Part shown: in pieces, positions 10,039 to 22,627 of the stretch
Position numbering within the stretch: the stretch's first letter is position 1
Layout: every line of letters starts with the position of its first letter
Source of the DNA: Hsuehochloa calcarea
Lineage: Eukaryota; Streptophyta; Magnoliopsida; Poales; Poaceae
Reading direction: 5' to 3'
NCBI GenBank assembly: GCA_036346395.1
Contig: CM070594.1
Location: 33,079,385 to 33,143,384, forward strand
DNA: 64,000 nt
Made by a program: the position numbers and the translations under genes
Notes under the pieces: model-generated
Told to the model about the DNA's origin: nothing
Seen by the model: the letters and a program-made list of their open reading frames with translations, nothing else
Database searches by the model: none

Positions 10039-13000
10039 TGTCACATCCCCAAATTAATAAAGAAGATTACTATGCATCTCTTTAGCATGCATCATGTTTT
10101 TCAAGCATTTTTATCATACACTGCAATTGGAAAAGCTTATTCAAATATATGAACCTACTCTTACACAAATAAATCCTAAAGAAAACAATATCAAAAACTT
10201 AGGATCATCCTTGTGAAACAATTTATTCAATTACTATATTAATTATCATGTATTAATATATTTTTTCCCAAATTTTTGGAACCCAATATGAACCTCATAA
10301 ATTTCAAACTCAATTATCAACATATGTTTTTGGAAATTTGAAATATACCAAATGAATAATGAACATTGGGGTTTCTGAACTTTTATGGATACTAGGTCAC
10401 CCCAAGAACCCCTCAGAATTATTTTACCTTTTTATAATTTTTATTACTATATTTTGGAGCCTGGTCAAACTAGGAGGTTTAAAATTCAAATCTGGTCAAT
10501 TAGGAGCACTGTTCCTCGGGCTCAAACCCAATGCTGATGAGTCCGACCGAGCCGCTTGGCGAGCCGATTCGCCGAAACAGTTAGAACGTGGACCGTCCGA
10601 TGAATCGAACGGCCCACGAGCCGAGCACGCGATCGCGCCGCGCCTCCCGCTCGGCCCGACAAGTGGGCCCACCTCCTGTCGCCGCCGTCTACCTCCACTG
10701 GCGCGCGGCGCTTCGTCTACCTCGGGCGGCGCTCGCAGGCCGAGCGCCACGCGCCCGCCATGCTCTGCTGAGCTCCGTCGACGCCGTGACCGCACCGCCC
10801 TACCTGACCAATCCCTGAGCTTCCATAGCTAACGCCGCCACTCCTCCGTCCAGTTGCCGGCTTTAACCTGCCTCCCTGCTCTTGTTTTTCCCGCACTTCT
10901 CCTCCGGCCGTCGAGGAGAGGGAACCTAGCGTGAGCTCTGTTCTTGGGTAAACCTCTCGTCTCCGGGTCTCCGAGCTTTCTCTCCCGATGCTGGTTCCAT
11001 TTTAACTAAGCCCCAGTTTTGGTTTCGCTTGTAGCTCCCGGAACGCGACTGTGTCTTCCTCAGCTCCGGTTCACGCCCAGAGCTTGCACCCGTGGACACC
11101 GCTATTCTATCTTTGCCTCCGGTGAGCTACTTGCTAACTCCAGCGCGTCACACCATGTCTCTGAGTTAGAATATGAGTTCCCCTCACCCAATTTTGGCAA
11201 TGCACGACAGGAGCTCGTGAATTCGAAGGTTGGTTCATTTTCGGCCGAAAAGCAAACTCTTCGTCTCCCACTTTGATCCGGTAAGGCATTGGTCATTTCT
11301 TTGCTACCTAAGCACACCCTAGAGATCTTTGAGCCATCCAGAAGCTTCATTGTCTTCCTTGTTGCTCAGGGTGTCTTCTCCTCGTTGAACCACACCGCCG
11401 CCGTGGACCTCACCGTCGCCAAGCTAGCTCCGGCCGTCCACTTTTCTCTCCGACCTTCAGGTAGCCTCACTGGACTTCCCTGATGCTCGGGCACCTGCTT
11501 CCTTGGATAATGCGGAGCTTGTTTTTGCTGTGCATGTTGCCGTGTTGTGCACCGCCGCTCCTCTCCGACGAGCTGCCGGCACAGGCCACCTCAAGGGTCG
11601 CCACCACCACCCAATGTTGCGCAAGGTTATTGCGTACAGTAGCCATTTTGGCCGGCCTCGCCGTGTGGCTGTAAGCGCCGGCGAGCCGCCGGCAATCTCA
11701 CGGCGCGTTGTCGGACGCGTCCGACAAGCGTAACATAGTCATTATGGCGTTGATTCGGTCATTAAATGTCTAATGATTGCTTACTGTTATTAATGGTGTC
11801 TTAAGCGAGTAGATGAGTCTATGACGTGCGGGCCCCAGTTACAGAAACCTGAGGAGATAAGCAGCGACTGGCAAGTGGGCCTAGCCACTTAAACGCATGC
11901 TTACTGTACTGTGAGCCGGTCATGGATTCGTGGTCCATGCACTATGCTGTAAGCCGTCTCGCTTACATGCAGGGCCCGCTTGTCAGTCGGGAAATTAAAT
12001 CCCCGGGGGTAAATAAGAAATGGCACTGTGACTGGCCCCACATGTCAGTAGCAGTAGCTAGGTGCAGCTCGGTAAGAAAAGTATTAATCGATTAAGAAAA
12101 TCAGAGTGTGTTTATTTATGAACTGAAAATTAGGATTAACTTCCAAAATGCATAACAAATTCATTTGAACCCCATTTGGGATGAAACCAGTGCTGGTAAT
12201 TTTCATTTTTGATGATATTTATTTCAAAATAGGTTGCTCATTTATCTCTGTACCAGAAAAGATAGATTTGGAAAATGAGCATTTAATGAATTATCTTTTC
12301 AATAGAAAAAGGTTTATAACTTTGAAATTTCATAACTTTTGCTTGGAAACTCCAATTGAGTTGAACCAATTTTTAGTAGACTCACAATAATATTCCCATT
12401 TTATCTATGAAATCAATTACCACCCCACTATTCTGCAAATTTTTGGTCAAAACTTTAAATTGAATAGAATGCATTTTCGGGGCATACAAACTTCAAACGG
12501 CCTTAACTTTCACCTACTAAATCCAATTGGAATAATTCTTGTACCTAAATTCATCTCATGGCATAAACTTTCTACTGTAGAAAAATCATGCATGTTGGAG
12601 CACTTTGATTTTTGGGTTATTTCTCGATGTTTATCGATTTTCCAGTTCTATAGATACCGTCGAAATTAACGTATATTCTTACGCCACCGAGAGTGAACAA
12701 CTACTCTTCCAGAAAGGCAAGCATCATTTGAACTTTCTTTTGCATCATATTGATCCCAGTTTTCTTACATTAGTATTTGAAATGCAATGATATTGCCTGC
12801 ATGCTATTTTCGGTATACTTTTATGTTTTGAGTAGATTAGTTATATCCTGTGCTTGATGGTTATCCCTGATATTTCACATACACATATGCTTAAGATAGG
12901 TTTGTGATGGTATGATTGTTGTGTGTCAATTGCTTAGCCATTGCGGGTCTAGATAACGCAGTAGATCAATTGACGGGACTAGCTCGTCAATTGTGGGAGA

Positions 13001-14593
13001 CAGATAACAATTCTTATTCTTTTATTGATTTTTGTCCAGATTGTTATATCTGGTTATTTAGGTTCAAAACTTGTTATTGTTAAATGGTTTTGGGTCCGGA
13101 CAAGTGGTTGCAGTGTGGGTGCTGTTATGCACGAGATTCGGGTTTGTGGTTGTCTTGTCTGGACCATTAAGGACCGAGCCATGGACGTTACACTCCAAGT
13201 ACCGAGCGTACTATCACATGCGGGATATGGGTACCGTACGGTTAAGTAAGGGGAAGGTTTTATTGGGTAAGACCGCAGGCGGTGTGAGGACATAGAGAAT
13301 GTGAAATCCTATGTTCCTTAGGAACCCAATGTGATATATACTGTGCTTAATGAGCACGATTACCTATGTTGTGGGATGCAACATACTAACTACCTCACAT
13401 GGCCACTCCCAAGCACAACATGTGTGCCCGCTTAGCATTTGCTATATGCTTATGTCTAAGTTGGGATTCCCACATATGGGTGGTCCATCCCAATGGGATT
13501 TTCTTGCTAAAAATGACCGTATCTCGATTCTCCCCGGCCGGCATACCTAAGGAAGTGTGCTATATTCGGAGGCATCTGGAGGCTTACGGGCTAGTCGAGT
13601 CATGTGGGTAAAGTAGTACACCTCTGCAGAGAAAATCTATTCGAATAGCCGTGTCCACGGTTGTGGACAACACTTGGTTTAAGTATGCTTCATCGTTAGA
13701 CTTGGAAATTAAAAGTTGACATGGTTATAAATTGGATACGACATGAATGGGATGTTTGTGTGCTTTAGTTTATCAAAGGGGACAGCCACTTTGGTATTGT
13801 TTGATTTATTACATTATCTATGTCTTGTGAAACTTTTGTTTAAATAAATGAATTATAACTTGGCTTTTGAAAACTAGATGGTCTAGGAATGTAAGATGTT
13901 GCGCTTTATGCAAAACTAGAACCACTAATGCCATCCCTTGATTGCCCAATATGCATAACTACTTTTCTTTGTGTAAGACTTGCGAGTGCACTTGTACTCA
14001 GCCAGATGTTGGCTGGCCTTTTTGTTTTCTTTTTCAGGTGAGGACGATTTCGAGCCCGATGAGCTCGTCAGTGCCGATTTAGGCGACACTGACGAGTAAT
14101 GATATCTTTTAACCCCAGTCGGTTGCCTTGGGTTATGGGCATACCTTGCTGGACTTTTGGTTTATTTATTTTGCTTCCGCTGTTATTTATCACTCTTATT
14201 TGAATTTGGCCGGTCGACCGTTATGTAATAGTGTAGACTTAACTATTATGTTGTATGTCTTTTGGATTGTTAATGTACGTTGTTGTATGGATGTGATCAA
14301 CGTTGAATGAGAGTATGAGCGTGTTGGTCGCCGATCACGAGCCAACACGGCCTCATACTCGCTGTTATGAATCCCACTTTAACTTGTCTAAGTGTTGGCT
14401 TTGACCGTTTGGAGAACCGATAATCATGTAGTGCTTGCAGAGGAGCAACGCGCATGATCACCGGGGCTCTAGTTTCGGTCGGGCTCCTCACTTGGATGGA
14501 GTTAAGGTGGAATTCATTTACTTGAGGCCCAGAGTTATTTCCTTAAGACCAGGTAAACCTCGGTCTTACGGAAATAACCCGGGGGTCCTCACA
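10039..14593 (+). mobile_element. Solo LTR, about 4.55 kb, of a gypsy-type retrotransposon
   Basis: It starts TGTCACATCCCC and ends GGGGGTCCTCACA. A perfect 5-bp duplication AAGCA flanks it (10034-10038 and 14594-14598). No internal domain, primer-binding site or second LTR is present, so it is the product of recombination between two LTRs. The size and the TGT-ACA style ends fit long-LTR Ty3/gypsy families of grasses. A GC-rich block (10500-11735) has open frames without homology and is treated as LTR sequence. Confidence 0.9.
14038..14099 (+). other. Short acidic exon-like module inside the solo LTR
   Basis: A pyrimidine-rich tract and TTTTTCAG (to 14037) look like a splice acceptor. The next codons, in the phase starting two bases later, encode EDDFEPDELVSADLGDTDE and a stop at 14097-14099. 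A similar tract, TTGTTTTAGGTGGGCGG, is found on the minus strand of the other solo LTR (about 45410-45430). It may be a conserved LTR module rather than a protein gene. Confidence 0.35.
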
Positions 14594-14961
14594 AAGCACC
14601 CCAGGGGTTCCCTCGTAGCCCAGACGCCAATTGCCATGGGTAGCCACATCCCACATGCGTCTGGCTGGTCTAGATGTCATTGCTGCACGCATCATCTGGG
14701 CAGCTGGATCTTTCGCCCCCGTCGTCGATCCGCCGGTCATGGCCTCGAATCTATTCGCCTCCAATCCCACCGCTTCAGCTGCCGCCCATGGAGGTCCGCT
14801 TTTTCACCGATGACCTCAGGTCGCGCTGCGACTCGTCATTCGTATCCGACCCCTCATCGATGTGGCGTGAGAGGATTCAAGAGGTGCGCCGCGAGCTGGA
14901 GCTTGAGCACGACCTAGCCCATTACCCGATGCCACCGCCGATGCCTTTCCGTCGTTGGTAG
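14594..14961 (+). pseudogene. Degraded coding remnant, part after the solo LTR
   Basis: This continues the remnant at 9775-10033. After one further frame change the last 57 codons (from 14788) read MEVRFFTDDLRSRCDSSF and end PPPMPFRRW with a stop at 14959-14961. The product is unrecognised. The 14594-14598 bases are the AAGCA target duplication. Confidence 0.45.
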
Positions 14962-15376
14962 ATGGGAGAAGGAAACAAAGGGGGCGTCGACCTGAGGGTC
15001 AAATGGGGTTTTTCCTAGTTGTCCCTGATTTTTTTTGTGGGCCGAGCCACTACCTGTTAGAGGAAAAAATTTTGGGGTGGGACAGTGGGCCGGGCCGCCC
15101 CTTGCACCCTGGTGACAAGTGTCAACCTATGCTTTACACCAAGGTACTCACGTAACCAGGCATATACCAAAGCACACACAAGTCATTTTAAAATCAATAC
15201 GGAAATTCAAGAAACAAATATTTATTTACAAACTATTGATTATTTTAATTGAATACTAAATTACCTAAAACTCTCTAAGTTAACTATAGCTACAACTTTT
15301 CAAAAAGACATATCAGAGATGTACTGTAATCGCATGGCTGCGAGAAAGGCACGGTATTGTAGCGCCACATTGTGCC
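14962..15376. other. Intergenic sequence left of the MULE
   Basis: Low-complexity AT-rich DNA follows the remnant. No gene, repeat pair or RNA is supported. Bases 15377-15385 are the left target-site duplication of the MULE. Confidence 0.5.
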
Positions 15377-15385
15377 GCAGAAGGC

Positions 15386-15600
15386 GAATTTTTTGCCGAT
15401 ACGGCCGATTTGCACAGCGTATTAGCAGTTTTAACCACCGCCCGCGTTCATTTGCAAAACTAACCGAAGTGGCGCAGTCGGGCGTAGGCCATGTGCTGGC
15501 GACTCGTCGCCATGGGCGCTGCGCGCCGCCACGCCACGGCCGGCGCAGCAGGCGGCGCAAGGCGCATGTGGTGGTCATGACGCAGGCGGCTCGCGCCCGC
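15386..15600 (+). repeat. Left terminal inverted repeat of the MULE
   Basis: Strong match to the reverse complement of 43070-43150 over the outer 80 bp. The inner part (15470-15600) is GC-rich with GGCGCAGC-type repeats, as is the inner right end. It should carry transposase binding sites and the outward part of the transposase promoter. Confidence 0.8.
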
Positions 15601-15691
15601 CTTGCCCCGCTGGATTTTTATAATTTTCATTTTTTTCATTTTTTCAGGAATTTTAGATTATAAAAAAAATAAAAATTTTTGTGTAGCATTC

Positions 15692-15761
15692 TGACAAAGT
15701 GTATTTGATTATGTAATTTTTGTATTATTTTATTTGTTAAGAATCTTTTGATATAACTTTG
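15692..15761 (+). repeat. 70-bp direct repeat, left copy
   Basis: Identical over 70 bases to 40087-40156 (starts TGACAAAGTGTATTTGATTA, ends GATATAACTTTG), with looser similarity for about 50 bp upstream. The left copy sits between the left inverted repeat and the transposase promoter. Confidence 0.85.
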
Positions 15762-16051
15762 ATTTCGTACAGATCAATTAATGTACTTCATATGCACGCG
15801 CCCGCGCCACGTCCGCCCTCCTGCATTTGTCAAAACTTTCCACCGAAAGAATAGAAGCAGGCCCTCTCTCTCACCCGCTACACCCGCCACGCATCCGAAC
15901 TGTTGTACGGAGAATTAAAAAACGTTGGGGTGGTCATATTTCCCACCGTCCATCCTCCCTCCTCCGCACATCTGTCGCCCCATCCAGGAATTCCGGCGCC
16001 AATGCTTACGGAATTCCCGGCGCCAAGGCCGCGACTCCTCCTCCACTCGGC

Positions 16052-16058
16052 TATAAAT
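16052..16058 (+). promoter_or_regulatory. TATA box of the MULE transposase gene
   Basis: TATAAAT lies in a GC-rich promoter-like context, about 750 bp before the first transposase codon. The distance is explained by a leader intron: a donor (GGGAG then GTAACTG) near 16167 and an acceptor (GGTTTAG) near 16793. Confidence 0.65.
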
Positions 16059-16201
16059 ACCGGACTCTGGCACTCGCTCTTCGGTCATATCAATTGCGTT
16101 TCGATTCTCGTTCTTGCGCTCGTCGCTGAGAACTCAGAGAACGTAACATAATTAATTTTATTGGGAGGTAACTGTTTTCTCGCTTCTCGTCACTCGGCCT
16201 T

Positions 16202-16273
16202 GATTTATGACTTCCTCCGAAGGGTGATTTATTACTTCCTCCGAAGGGTGATTTATTACTTCCTCGGAAGGGC
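16202..16273 (+). repeat. 24-bp tandem repeat, three units
   Basis: Units start at 16202, 16226 and 16250 and read GATTTATTACTTCCTCCGAA then GGGT, with one or two changes in units 1 and 3. They lie in the probable leader intron of the transposase gene. Confidence 0.9.
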
Positions 16274-16329
16274 AGGTAATTTGTGTTATGCTTTTGCCGT
16301 TATTGCCGTAGTCGTAATTAGTTAGTCTT

Positions 16330-16780
16330 TGTTAGCTAGTCGTAATTAGATAGTTTAGTGGTAATTAATTAGTAGTAATTAGTTAGTCGAGTAGTAATGA
16401 ATTAGTTTAGTGCTAATTAATTAGTCGTAATTAGTTTAGTAGTCATCGTTCTGACATATGAAATAAGTGGAAATAAAGTCTTGGTATTTTTAGTGGTAAT
16501 TAATGAACCGTAATTAGTTAGTTTATAGATAGCTAATTAGTCGTAATTAGTTAGTTCACTAGTAATAAATTAGTTTAGTGCTAATTAATTAGTCGTAATT
16601 AGTTTAGTACTCATCGTTCTGACATATCAAGTAAGTGGAAATAAAGTCTTGGTATTTTGTAGTGGTAATTAATCAACCGTAATTAGTTAGTTTAGAGATA
16701 GTTAATTAGTCGTAATTAGTTAGTTCAAGAGTAATGAATTAGTTTAGTGCTAATTAATTAGTCGTAATTATTTAGTGGTT
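16330..16780 (+). repeat. 168-bp tandem repeat, about 2.7 units, rich in TAATTAGT
   Basis: The landmark CGTTCTGACATAT occurs at 16447 and 16615, a 168-bp period, and the surrounding GTGCTAATTAATTAGTCGTA blocks repeat with the same period. Each unit also holds shorter TAATTAGT repeats. The array fills most of the probable leader intron. Confidence 0.85.
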
Positions 16781-16805
16781 GTTGTGGGTTTAGGTATTTT
16801 CGAAC

Positions 16806-17913
16806 ATGCAAGACTTGATTGTATTTTACGGCGATGGGCTTGTGCGAGTAGGACACGATGGGTTGGACTGTCGAGATGCCAATACAAGGTGGTCCGGCGG
16901 AGGGCTCCACGCGATGAATATTCACGAAGTGCGAAGTGCATCCGGAGGAGTTCCTCACGGAGCCAAGGGCGAAGAAAGTTATGATTGAGGCGATCACCGC
17001 ACCAATTATGTGTGGGAGCTCGAAGGTGGATGGAAGCATAGCATGGAGGCAATACATGGAGATTGTCTCCCGGCCAGGCGGCCATTCACGGGAAGCCTAT
17101 GGTGTACGTCAATTTCGTACATAGGGCGCCCGAAACCCCGATGATGCCGAGGCACAGACAAGCGGGCAAGCGCGGCCGAAGCTCAAGATGGCAAAGACGG
17201 AATGTCTTTGCCTCGGAGGGAAGTCCGTGCCTAATTTTGAGCCAAATGAGGCGGAAACATGGTGGTCGGCCGCATCGACCGCCACAGTATCTACCGGACG
17301 AGACTCTCGGGTTGGAGTCCGACGAGGACACCGAACCAAGCTCGGATGGTACCGACGAGGACGCACACGGCCGGTGGTCCTTACGTGGCATCGAGACTTG
17401 ATGATATCGCGGTGCGTTCGCTCGTCGCCGCAAGAAGAAGGCTCCCGATGGGCGTTTGAAGCCGACACCCTCTTAGTTGGGGCGCTTCCCGAACAAGGTG
17501 GCGTGCAACAAGCTATAGCGATGACGCTTTGTCCATCACCGTGTGTACCGAGTGCACCGGTCCAACCTGTGGAAGTACGTGATGAAGTGCATAGTAGAAG
17601 GCGCCCGGCAAGGTCGGCGCTCTCCGAGCAAAGATCTTTGGCTCGGTCTTCACGGTCAAGGAGCCGATCGACCACACTGCGAGCTCAACGAGCCTGCGGC
17701 AAAGATCGAACGTGACTTCGCATATGTTGCAAACCTCATCACGCACCTAGTTGAGGCGACGTGTCTATCTCCCCAAGCCGATGATGTCGGAAGTCGTCAA
17801 TCAGGTTGGCTATCCAGTTAGCTACAGCAAGGTTCGACGAGCCAAGCAGAAAGTCATCGAGACTATGTACGGGACATACGAAGAGGCGTACAACCTTGTG
17901 CCGAGATTGCTTC
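16806..17913 (+). pseudogene. MULE transposase, N-terminal part
   Basis: A MULE transposase binds the terminal inverted repeats and cuts the element out. The likely start is the ATG at 16806 (MQDLIVFYGDGLVRVGHDG, a common MULE N-terminus). Later parts are readable only in changing phases: EFLTEPRAKKVMIEAITAPI (about 16940-17000), an acidic stretch SDEDTEPSSDGTDED (about 17300), and the zinc-binding MuDR-type region HRSNLWKYVMKCIVEG (about 17550). The last is followed by PAAKIERDFAYVANLI and then MSEVVNQVGYPVSYSKVRRA. The frame reaches LVPRLLHQ at 17918, where element A is inserted. At least three one-base shifts are needed to read through. Confidence 0.75.
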
Positions 17914-17918
17914 ACCAG

Positions 17919-19674
17919 TGTTGGACCGTAAAGGCGACTAGAGGGGGGGGTGAATAGGAGCACGCTCACTTTTTCACAAGTTATGAACTCAATACAATTT
18001 CACTCCAGTAGCTATTAGAAAGCTATGAAGATCAATATACCAGTACAGCGGAAGACTAGAATTGAATCCAATTAAACCCCTAAGCAATGCGACAAATATC
18101 AGCAAGAATCAAATCTAACAGAGGCTGGCCGGTCTGACCGCTGTTATACGGGCGGTCTGACCGGCACCAAATCGGTCTGACCTCTGCTGTGGGGCGGTCC
18201 GACCGGCAGGCTCCAGAACAGTAAAAACAGCCCGATGACGAAGTTGCAATTAGGTCTAACTTTTGATTCTCAACTCCAAACTTCACGAAACTTTGCACAC
18301 ACCTTCTCTATGATATTAAGGACCTATTCCAATCAACAATTATGATAATTCTTGGACGAACAAATATCTTTTACGATCTGATTGAAGAAGGGTGCAAAAA
18401 ACCGCAAAAGTGAAAACTAGATCCAATCGCTTGCTCGTGGGTGATTGATGATCAAATTGATCCTAGATGGGTTCCACACATCACAGCAAGCTAATCCACG
18501 TGAAAGAATCAATCAAAAACTCGTGGATCAAAGAGAGCCCTAAAATCACGAAATTGAAAGCAAGAACGAAAAGAGACTTATCTCAAGCAAACCTTGCATA
18601 GATTAAGAACGTGATCGTTGCTGGATTACACCCACGCCATCATGGATCAGTGGTCAATTCAAGATCACGAAATTCACCTCAAACCATAAAGAGCCCTAGC
18701 CTCCACCTCAACTCCCTAAGCCAATTAGGGTTTCGCAACAAAAGAGGCGAGAGAGAAAAGAGCTAGATGGTGCAAAGCAACCACCTCCCCTATTTATAGT
18801 GGAGGCCTAGACTCCTAGGGTTTGACTCCATTGGGCTCCGTTAAGGCCCACTAACAAGCGGGTCACACACGCACGCCGCAAAGCGCCGTCTTTAACCTTT
18901 TGACCTAAACCGCTTCACCATGCGTCATGGATATGCCAATAGGTCACCATTGTCCATCTTGTGTCACGCTTGAGTCGTTGACCTCACCCGGCATCGTCGA
19001 TCGTTCTGGACCTCAACTCTCCAAGTCTAGTCCGATCATTCTCGCCGTTGACCGTCGTTGACCACCAAGCAACTCGCACAACCACGCACAAGCAAACACG
19101 AATTCGGGAACAAGTTCTTCACAACTTGACCCATGTTAGTCAAAACATGCATCATGCAAAACATATGACATGAAACCAATGACTTTGACCTAACAAATCA
19201 ACATCGCCACGGTTGGCGGACGTTCAAGTTATTCACGGCCCGACCGCTCCGGGTGAGCGGTCGAGATCGCCCATGGCGGTCGGACCGCTCCACAATGAGC
19301 GGTCGGACCGCCTTAAGACTTAGCCAAAATCAAGCTCTCAAATTCGAAACCTTCGAAACTTTAAACCAATAGAACTTTTTACTGGAGACTCCAAAAATCA
19401 TGAGACCAAGTGCATTGGGATCCCCTCACTTGCCTACAACACCTATTTTTGGCCCACTCGATTTGACCACTTTGGTCACCGCCGTCCGATCGCCTCCACA
19501 TGGCCGGTCCGACCGATTTGGGACCGGTCGGATGCTGGTGCAAGGACCGGTCGGACCGCCCCCAATCGAGAAGCTCGCCACTTTGTCGAAAACGCGTGAA
19601 ACGACAAACCGTAAACGCCATTGCCAATTGTCACATCATCCTAAGATCTGGAGCATATCCCCATGAAATCCACA
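17919..19674 (-). repeat. 3' LTR of element A
   Basis: 1756 bp, pairs with 24488-26251. It contains clusters of short CG-rich near-palindromes around GGTCGGACCG (18120-18210, 19230-19315, 19500-19560). The two LTRs differ mainly inside these clusters. Confidence 0.9.
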
Positions 19675-19685
19675 ATCTCCCCCTT
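19675..19685 (-). promoter_or_regulatory. Polypurine tract of element A
   Basis: The minus strand reads AAGGGGGAGAT immediately before the 3' LTR. Further purine tracts of the same kind (for example at about 20040-20080, 20180 and 21645) lie upstream in the non-coding part. Confidence 0.8.
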
Positions 19686-19686
19686 G

Positions 19687-21796
19687 ATGAACACATTGGC
19701 AATTATCCGAAAAATATAAGTAAGAGGTTTGAAAACGAAGTTTACTCATAGTTTTAGCACAAAGGCACAACTTGGTCCATAAGCAAGAAAAAGCAATGAA
19801 AATGACCAAGCGGCATCGTAATAGTATAGGCATGTGAGACAAGGCAAAAGTAAGCATAAAAACTTTGATTTCCAGAAAAGGGTCAAATTTCTCACATAAG
19901 GTCCAAATGAAAGAACAATTGTTCAATTGACCTATGATCATTGTGAGGATAAAAGAATGCAATTCAAGTTCATAATATTCAATAAGACAATAAGAATGCA
20001 ACTCAAGAACTCCCCCTCACTATGATCCTCAATTTTTAAATTTTCAGTTTCTCCCCTTTGTATAAACTTCTCCCCCAACAAAGAAATATCTTCTCATTAA
20101 CACATCTTCTCCAAATAAAAATAGCAAAGAGATATAACACATCTTTTCCCAAAGAAATATCTTCTCATTAATTAACACATCTTCTCCCCCTTTGACAATG
20201 GATTCATCAAGGAATCACGCCTTCCTCTCATCCAGAGATAACAAATAGAGAATAAAGGAAGAAGCAGAAACAAAAGAAGCATAAAGAGGAGTATGCATGA
20301 AGTGCAATGGAGTGGCTTCATTTTTTTCAATTTTTGATTACAAGAAGCTTTGGAGATTACCCAAAAGAACAATCTAGTATCTCTAATATTGCACATACAG
20401 CATATCAAGCCTGACAGCGCTAGCAAGATCATGGTAAGACATATATATCAAAGCTAAGCACAAAGGCTCAAAAGTAAAGCAGTAGATTTGATCAATTTAA
20501 GCAACGCTTCAAATTCAGCAAGTTCATCAACAGGGATCCTAAGGTGAAATTGACCATGTCAAAATGTCAAAGTGAGATCAAAAATCTAACAAAGACCACA
20601 TTAAGAGTCAATCAAGTCCCGTATTGAACCATTTTGCTCATTTTTTTTTTGTAAACGCCCATTTGTCAACATTTTTCTCATATGCATTGAATATTGAAGT
20701 TGACTAATGATCTAACTTAGTGACAAGATCCTGGACTAGGAGCCATCCACAAACTCATCCTAAGCTTCGACCGAAGTTGATTAAAGGTATATCTTAGTAA
20801 AGAAGATCCTGGACTAGGAGCCATCCACAAACTCTTCCTAAGCTTCTACCACAAGTTGATTAACGATATATCTTAGTAAAGAAGATCCTGGACTAGGAGC
20901 CATCCACAACCTCTTTCTAAGCTTCTACCAGGGCGACAAATCTTGAGGTTCATGTCATTTTTGACAAGCAGTCCCCATGAGATCTTCTGGTTCATCAAAC
21001 TATCTCCAAGTTCATGTCATTTGACAAGCAGTCTCGTAAGAATAGTTTGGCACAATTTAGGCATAAGACAATCTTGATTTTCATTTTTCACAAGAGCATT
21101 TTTAGAATCTCAAGAACACAAAAGCTCAAGTAATGGTCAATTTTAGATCAAAGAGCTAACAAAGCAATTCTGACAGGGCCAACGTCACAAGAGGAGCACT
21201 AATTGCGCAACTCGCTAAAACATCCACAAATTACAATTTCTTAATTTGAGTTGTTTAAAAAGTTCTAGCTCGTATAGCAAAGACTTAGCTACACATGTAA
21301 AAGCATGATAATTCTAGCAAGTCAAAGAACTAGACATGACATTGAGCAAAAATTGAAATACAAAAGCTCCAAAGGGTAATAGGCAAAGCTTCATCAATTT
21401 TGAAAGATAAGCAGAAAGACTTATATTACAATGCATCTTTTTGTATTTTTCATACCACTTGTTGTAACCACTTGTTGTTACCACTTGTTGTTATACCACT
21501 TGTTGGATTTTTTATATGAATGCAATATGACACAATGAGATGCAATTAAAAAGCCTAAAAACCTAAAAAGTTCAAAAAGATCACTAAGTCCAGAAAAAGA
21601 ACAATAAAAGATCAAAAGAACAAGGAAAGATCAGAAAAGATCAACCTCCCCCTCAAACCAACCCATAAGGATATTTAACCCCTAACTCGCTTCTCAAGGT
21701 GGCAAACCTAGTTGGGTCTTAAGATTTGGTGAGGATAAAAACAAAAGACAAAAGAAGTGCCTAGTGGGTGACAAGCGCCTGAGGTACTCTTCCTAT
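19687..21796. other. Non-coding internal region of element A, in place of pol
   Basis: There is no reading frame with integrase, RT or RNase H motifs on either strand. The sequence is A-rich, with several CTTCTCCCCC tracts (purine tracts on the minus strand), the 78-bp tandem repeat, and a short CCACTTGTTGTT repeat at about 21450-21510. Confidence 0.7.
20727..20935 (-). repeat. 78-79-bp tandem repeat in element A, about 2.6 units
   Basis: Units start at 20727, 20805 and 20884 with GATCCTGGACTAGGAGCCAT and contain CTAAGCTTCTACC and TATATCTTAGTAAAGAA. They lie in the non-coding stretch that replaces pol. Confidence 0.9.
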
Positions 21797-21864
21797 CTAG
21801 CCGACAGCCCGCACAATCAGAATAAGAAAAACCCCCGAATGGACAAGGATAAAGAACATGAATA

Positions 21865-22068
21865 TCAAATGCCATACAAAGAGAGTAGAGTGTAAGTACC
21901 TGAATAAGGGCTTAACGGCCAGGCGATGGGAAGTTCTCGGAGATGCTTGAAACCCGTCGACCGCATGAAGGAGGTGAACCATCTTGAGTCTCCGGTCATA
22001 TGACGTGAACAGCCGGAGTCAACAAAGCACGTGCTCTTCCTCTTTCCGCGGCAATCCTGAAAAATCAA
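21865..22068 (-). pseudogene. Element A aspartic protease remnant
   Basis: The motif CFVDSGCSRHMTGDSRWFTS is the copia protease active site (D-S-G-C-S-x-H-M-T-G-D). Only about 25 codons of homology remain before the frame becomes random at about 21960. No integrase zinc finger follows, so pol was lost from here on. Confidence 0.75.
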
Positions 22069-22627
22069 GGCACAGAAGAACGATGTGTCTCGACATCAAG
22101 TTAGTTAAACAAGACTTGGGAACCCAAGATCTTGAGACACACGTCTGCGAGTAGTATGCAAAGCAGAAGTGTTATCCTTGATTTCATCTAAGATTCTGTT
22201 ATGAGCAATGTTTAAGTTAACATGGGTATTAAATCGTCGGCTGGTCGACCGGCGTTGTCTTTGGCGGTCGATCGGCGACCAAAACGGTCGACCGGTGAGC
22301 ACAAATGGTCGACCCGTGAATCAAGAATATGAGAATTAGGATATGTAGAAACATAATGATTAGCATGTGAGAAAAATCCTAATCCGTGTTTATTCCTTTC
22401 GGTGTTACCATGTCTCATAAAAGCTCTAGGTTGCTGAATGAAATTCTATCAAGATTTTTCCTATCATTTTTCAACCTACGCCAATGAATTCAATCAAATG
22501 CCCACCTTTCTTACAATAAGTGCAATGGTACTTGGTACCACTAGAAGAAGCACCATTTGAGTTAATACAAGGTTGGGCAAAACCTCTGATTTAAAGGATG
22601 TTTTTGCGAGTTGGGTTTTGAATTCAA

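Noticed and set aside
10359..11733. Several open frames of 60-157 codons that might be a gene
   Set aside because: They lie inside the solo LTR with a perfect target duplication, show no domain, and overlap on both strands.
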